Shown piece by piece: positions 62,199 to 64,000 of a DNA stretch of 64,000 nt; within the stretch, counting starts at the first letter, position 1; each line of letters begins with the position of its first letter. The notes beneath the pieces were generated by a model that saw only the letters and a list, made by a program, of their open reading frames with translations, ran no database searches and was not told the origin of the DNA. Location of the stretch: contig JACKMX010000002.1 of assembly GCA_024235175.1 (NCBI GenBank), positions 682,001-746,000 of the forward strand, given 5' to 3'. This DNA comes from Chromatiaceae bacterium. Its GTDB lineage: Bacteria > Pseudomonadota > Gammaproteobacteria > Chromatiales > Chromatiaceae. The position numbers and the translations under genes were made by a program.

Positions 62199-64000
62199 TT
62201 ACTTCAACTGCGAAAGATCCCGCACCGCGCCGTGTGCGGCGCTGGTGGTCAATGCCGCATACGCCTGCAGCGCCTTGGATACCGTTCGTTCGCGGGCGAC
62301 GGGATGCCATGCGTTGGTGCGCTGCTCCATTGCCTGCCGTCTCGCTGACAGTTGGTCTTCGCTGACGGCGATGTTGATGGTGCGGCCGGGGATATCGATT
62401 TCGATGATATCCCCCTCCTCCACCAGACCCATGTTGCCGCCTTCAGCCGCTTCGGGTGAACAGTGACCGATGGATAGCCCCGAGGTTCCTCCGGAGAAAC
62501 GGCCATCGGTAATCAGCGCACAGCTCTTGCCCAGCCCCTTCGACTTAAGGTAGCTGGTCGGATAGAGCATCTCCTGCATACCCGGCCCCCCTTTTGGCCC
62601 TTCGTAGCGGATCAACACCACGTCGCCCGGCTGGATGCGGTCGTCAAGAATCCCTGCCACGGCATCCTCCTGACTCTCGAAGATACGGGCCGGCCCCTTG
62701 AACTTCAGTATGGACTCATCCACACCCGCGGTTTTGACGATACACCCCTCCAGCGCCAGGTTGCCGTACAACACCGCCAGCCCTCCGTCCCGGCTGTAGG
62801 CGTGTTCCATATCTCTGATGCAGCCAGCGGCCCGATCCAGATCGAGATCGGGCCAGCGGGAGGATTGGCTGAACGCCTGCTGGGTGGGAATGCCGCCGGG
62901 CCCGGCCAAGTATCGGGTTTTCGCCGCCTCCTGCGGGCTGACCGCTATGTCCCAGTCGGCAATCGCCGCCCCCAGAGAAACCTGGTGTACGCAGCCTGCG
63001 TCCCGGTGCAGCAGACCGGCCCGCTCCAATTCACCCAGAATGGCAATCACACCACCTGCCCGATGGACATCCTCCATGTGGTACAGCTGGGTCGAGGGCG
63101 CCACTTTGCACAGATTGGGAACCTTGCGTGACAGCCGGTCGATGTCGGCCATGGTGAAATCCACCTCAGCCTCATGCGCCGCGGCCAAAAGGTGCAGCAC
63201 CGTATTGGTGGATCCTCCCATGGCGATATCCAGAGACATCGCATTTTCAAACGCCTCGAAGGTGGCGATGTTGCGCGGCAGTACCGAAGCATCATCCTGT
63301 TCGTAATAGCGTTTTGCCAGGTCGACCACTAGACGCCCTGCCTGCAGAAAAAGTTCTTTGCGGTCCGCATGGGTCGCCAGCAGCGACCCGTTTCCCGGCA
63401 GACTCAACCCCAATGCCTCGGTCAGGCAGTTCATTGAGTTGGCGGTAAACATACCCGAACAGGAGCCGCAGGTGGGGCAGGCCGAACGCTCTATCGCATT
63501 CACATCCTCATCGCTCCTGGCCGGATCCACCGCCGAAACCATGGCGTCCACCAGATCCAGTTTGAGCTTCTGGCCATGCAACGATGTCTTACCGGACTCC
63601 ATGGGACCGCCGGATACAAACACGACCGGTATATTGATACGCAGTGCAGCCATCAGCATGCCGGGGGTGATCTTGTCGCAGTTGGAGATGCATACCATGG
63701 CATCGGCGCAGTGGGCGTTGACCATGTACTCAACCGAGTCCGCGATAATGTCGCGCGACGGCAATGAGTAGAGCATGCCGCCGTGTCCCATCGCGATACC
63801 ATCGTCGACGGCAATGGTATTGAACTCCTTGGCCACCCCTCCCGCCCGCTCAATCTCACGCGCAACCAGCTGCCCTAAGTCCTTCAGATGAACATGCCCG
63901 GGCACGAACTGAGTGAAGGAGTTGACCACGGCAACGATGGGCTTGTCGAAATCCCCGTCCTGCATGCCGGTCGCACGCCAAAGGGCGCGGGCGCCGGCCA
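62199..64000 (-). CDS. ilvD: Dihydroxy-acid dehydratase (5' end cut by window edge)
   Basis: IlvD dehydrates dihydroxy-acids to 2-keto acids in branched-chain amino acid synthesis, using an iron-sulfur cluster. The gene reads leftward and enters from the right edge; the visible frame starts with AGARALWRATGM, so about 16 N-terminal residues are missing. Cluster and active-site segments include CISNCDKITPGML, CPTCGSCSGMFTANSMNC and the late GRFSGGTSGLSIGH. The C-terminus is complete. An ATG at 63963-63965 is internal, not the start. A REP element follows the stop. Confidence 0.97.
   Translation of the reverse strand, partial: AGARALWRATGMQDGDFDKPIVAVVNSFTQFVPGHVHLKDLGQLVAREIERAGGVAKEFNTIAVDDGIAMGHGGMLYSLPSRDIIADSVEYMVNAHCADAMVCISNCDKITPGMLMAALRINIPVVFVSGGPMESGKTSLHGQKLKLDLVDAMVSAVDPARSDEDVNAIERSACPTCGSCSGMFTANSMNCLTEALGLSLPGNGSLLATHADRKELFLQAGRLVVDLAKRYYEQDDASVLPRNIATFEAFENAMSLDIAMGGSTNTVLHLLAAAHEAEVDFTMADIDRLSRKVPNLCKVAPSTQLYHMEDVHRAGGVIAILGELERAGLLHRDAGCVHQVSLGAAIADWDIAVSPQEAAKTRYLAGPGGIPTQQAFSQSSRWPDLDLDRAAGCIRDMEHAYSRDGGLAVLYGNLALEGCIVKTAGVDESILKFKGPARIFESQEDAVAGILDDRIQPGDVVLIRYEGPKGGPGMQEMLYPTSYLKSKGLGKSCALITDGRFSGGTSGLSIGHCSPEAAEGGNMGLVEEGDIIEIDIPGRTINIAVSEDQLSARRQAMEQRTNAWHPVARERTVSKALQAYAALTTSAAHGAVRDLSQLK

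Overview
The window is one contiguous stretch of chromosome from a gammaproteobacterium of moderate-to-high GC. It is densely packed with housekeeping genes in arrangements typical of this class: rpsU-yqeY-dnaG-rpoD followed by tRNA-Ile2(CAU), hisB-hisH-hisA-hisF-hisE followed by tatABC, and folB-folK divergent from plsY. A DsrE2-type sulfur-carrier protein, a nonaheme c-type cytochrome, a VPLPA/PEP-CTERM-like surface protein, a degenerate cyclase-domain protein and a CCA-adding enzyme with an HD domain suggest a free-living or facultatively symbiotic sulfur-oxidising relative of the Chromatiales. That placement is an inference; no rRNA is present to confirm it. No CRISPR array, prophage, transposase or integrase was seen.

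Layout. 1-6.6 kb: partial dxs, two small enzymes, DAHP synthase, polyphosphate kinase 2 and a Sel1 protein. 6.9-15.7 kb: lytic transglycosylase, an 816-residue protein with a class III cyclase-like domain, the Rsd/AlgQ sigma-70 regulator, an unknown secreted protein, an epimerase, a lipoprotein aminopeptidase and a PEP-CTERM-like protein. 16-22 kb: cca, a MidA-type methyltransferase, folate genes, plsY and tsaD. 22.2-27.1 kb: the macromolecular-synthesis operon and tRNA-Ile2, which is preceded by a tRNA-like remnant. 27-30.4 kb: MORN protein, DsrE2, a small ferredoxin-fold protein and an HD hydrolase. 30.4-34.7 kb: thiCSGH behind a TPP riboswitch. 34.8-43.6 kb: a large hybrid kinase diverging from an OmpR-type two-component pair that lies just upstream of the nonaheme cytochrome, with a PmrA/QseB-like box between them. 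43.6-51.3 kb: gene remnants and orphans, then FecR/LysM, MFS, pentapeptide and thioredoxin-like proteins. 51.6-56.7 kb: tat and his genes. 57-64 kb: dtd, a candidate small RNA, typA, an AT-rich intergenic region with DnaA boxes, an SH3/coiled-coil membrane protein, a toxin-antitoxin pair, a REP element and partial ilvD.

The most interesting non-genic signals are four. (1) Three intergenic loci carry tracts of G-rich heptamers (GG plus five bases) facing C-rich heptamers of opposite polarity; one is a perfect sixfold GGGCAGA array. (2) Three perfect DnaA boxes plus one near match lie in about 210 bp of AT-rich DNA beside typA. (3) A promoter, several GGA motifs and a strong terminator between dtd and typA look like an RsmY/Z-type CsrA-binding RNA. 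(4) A putative response-regulator box precedes the cytochrome gene. TatC also carries a long C-terminal extension ending in a FimV-C-like helical motif. Several start codons were moved from the longest reading frame to the one with a visible ribosome binding site, as noted in each entry.
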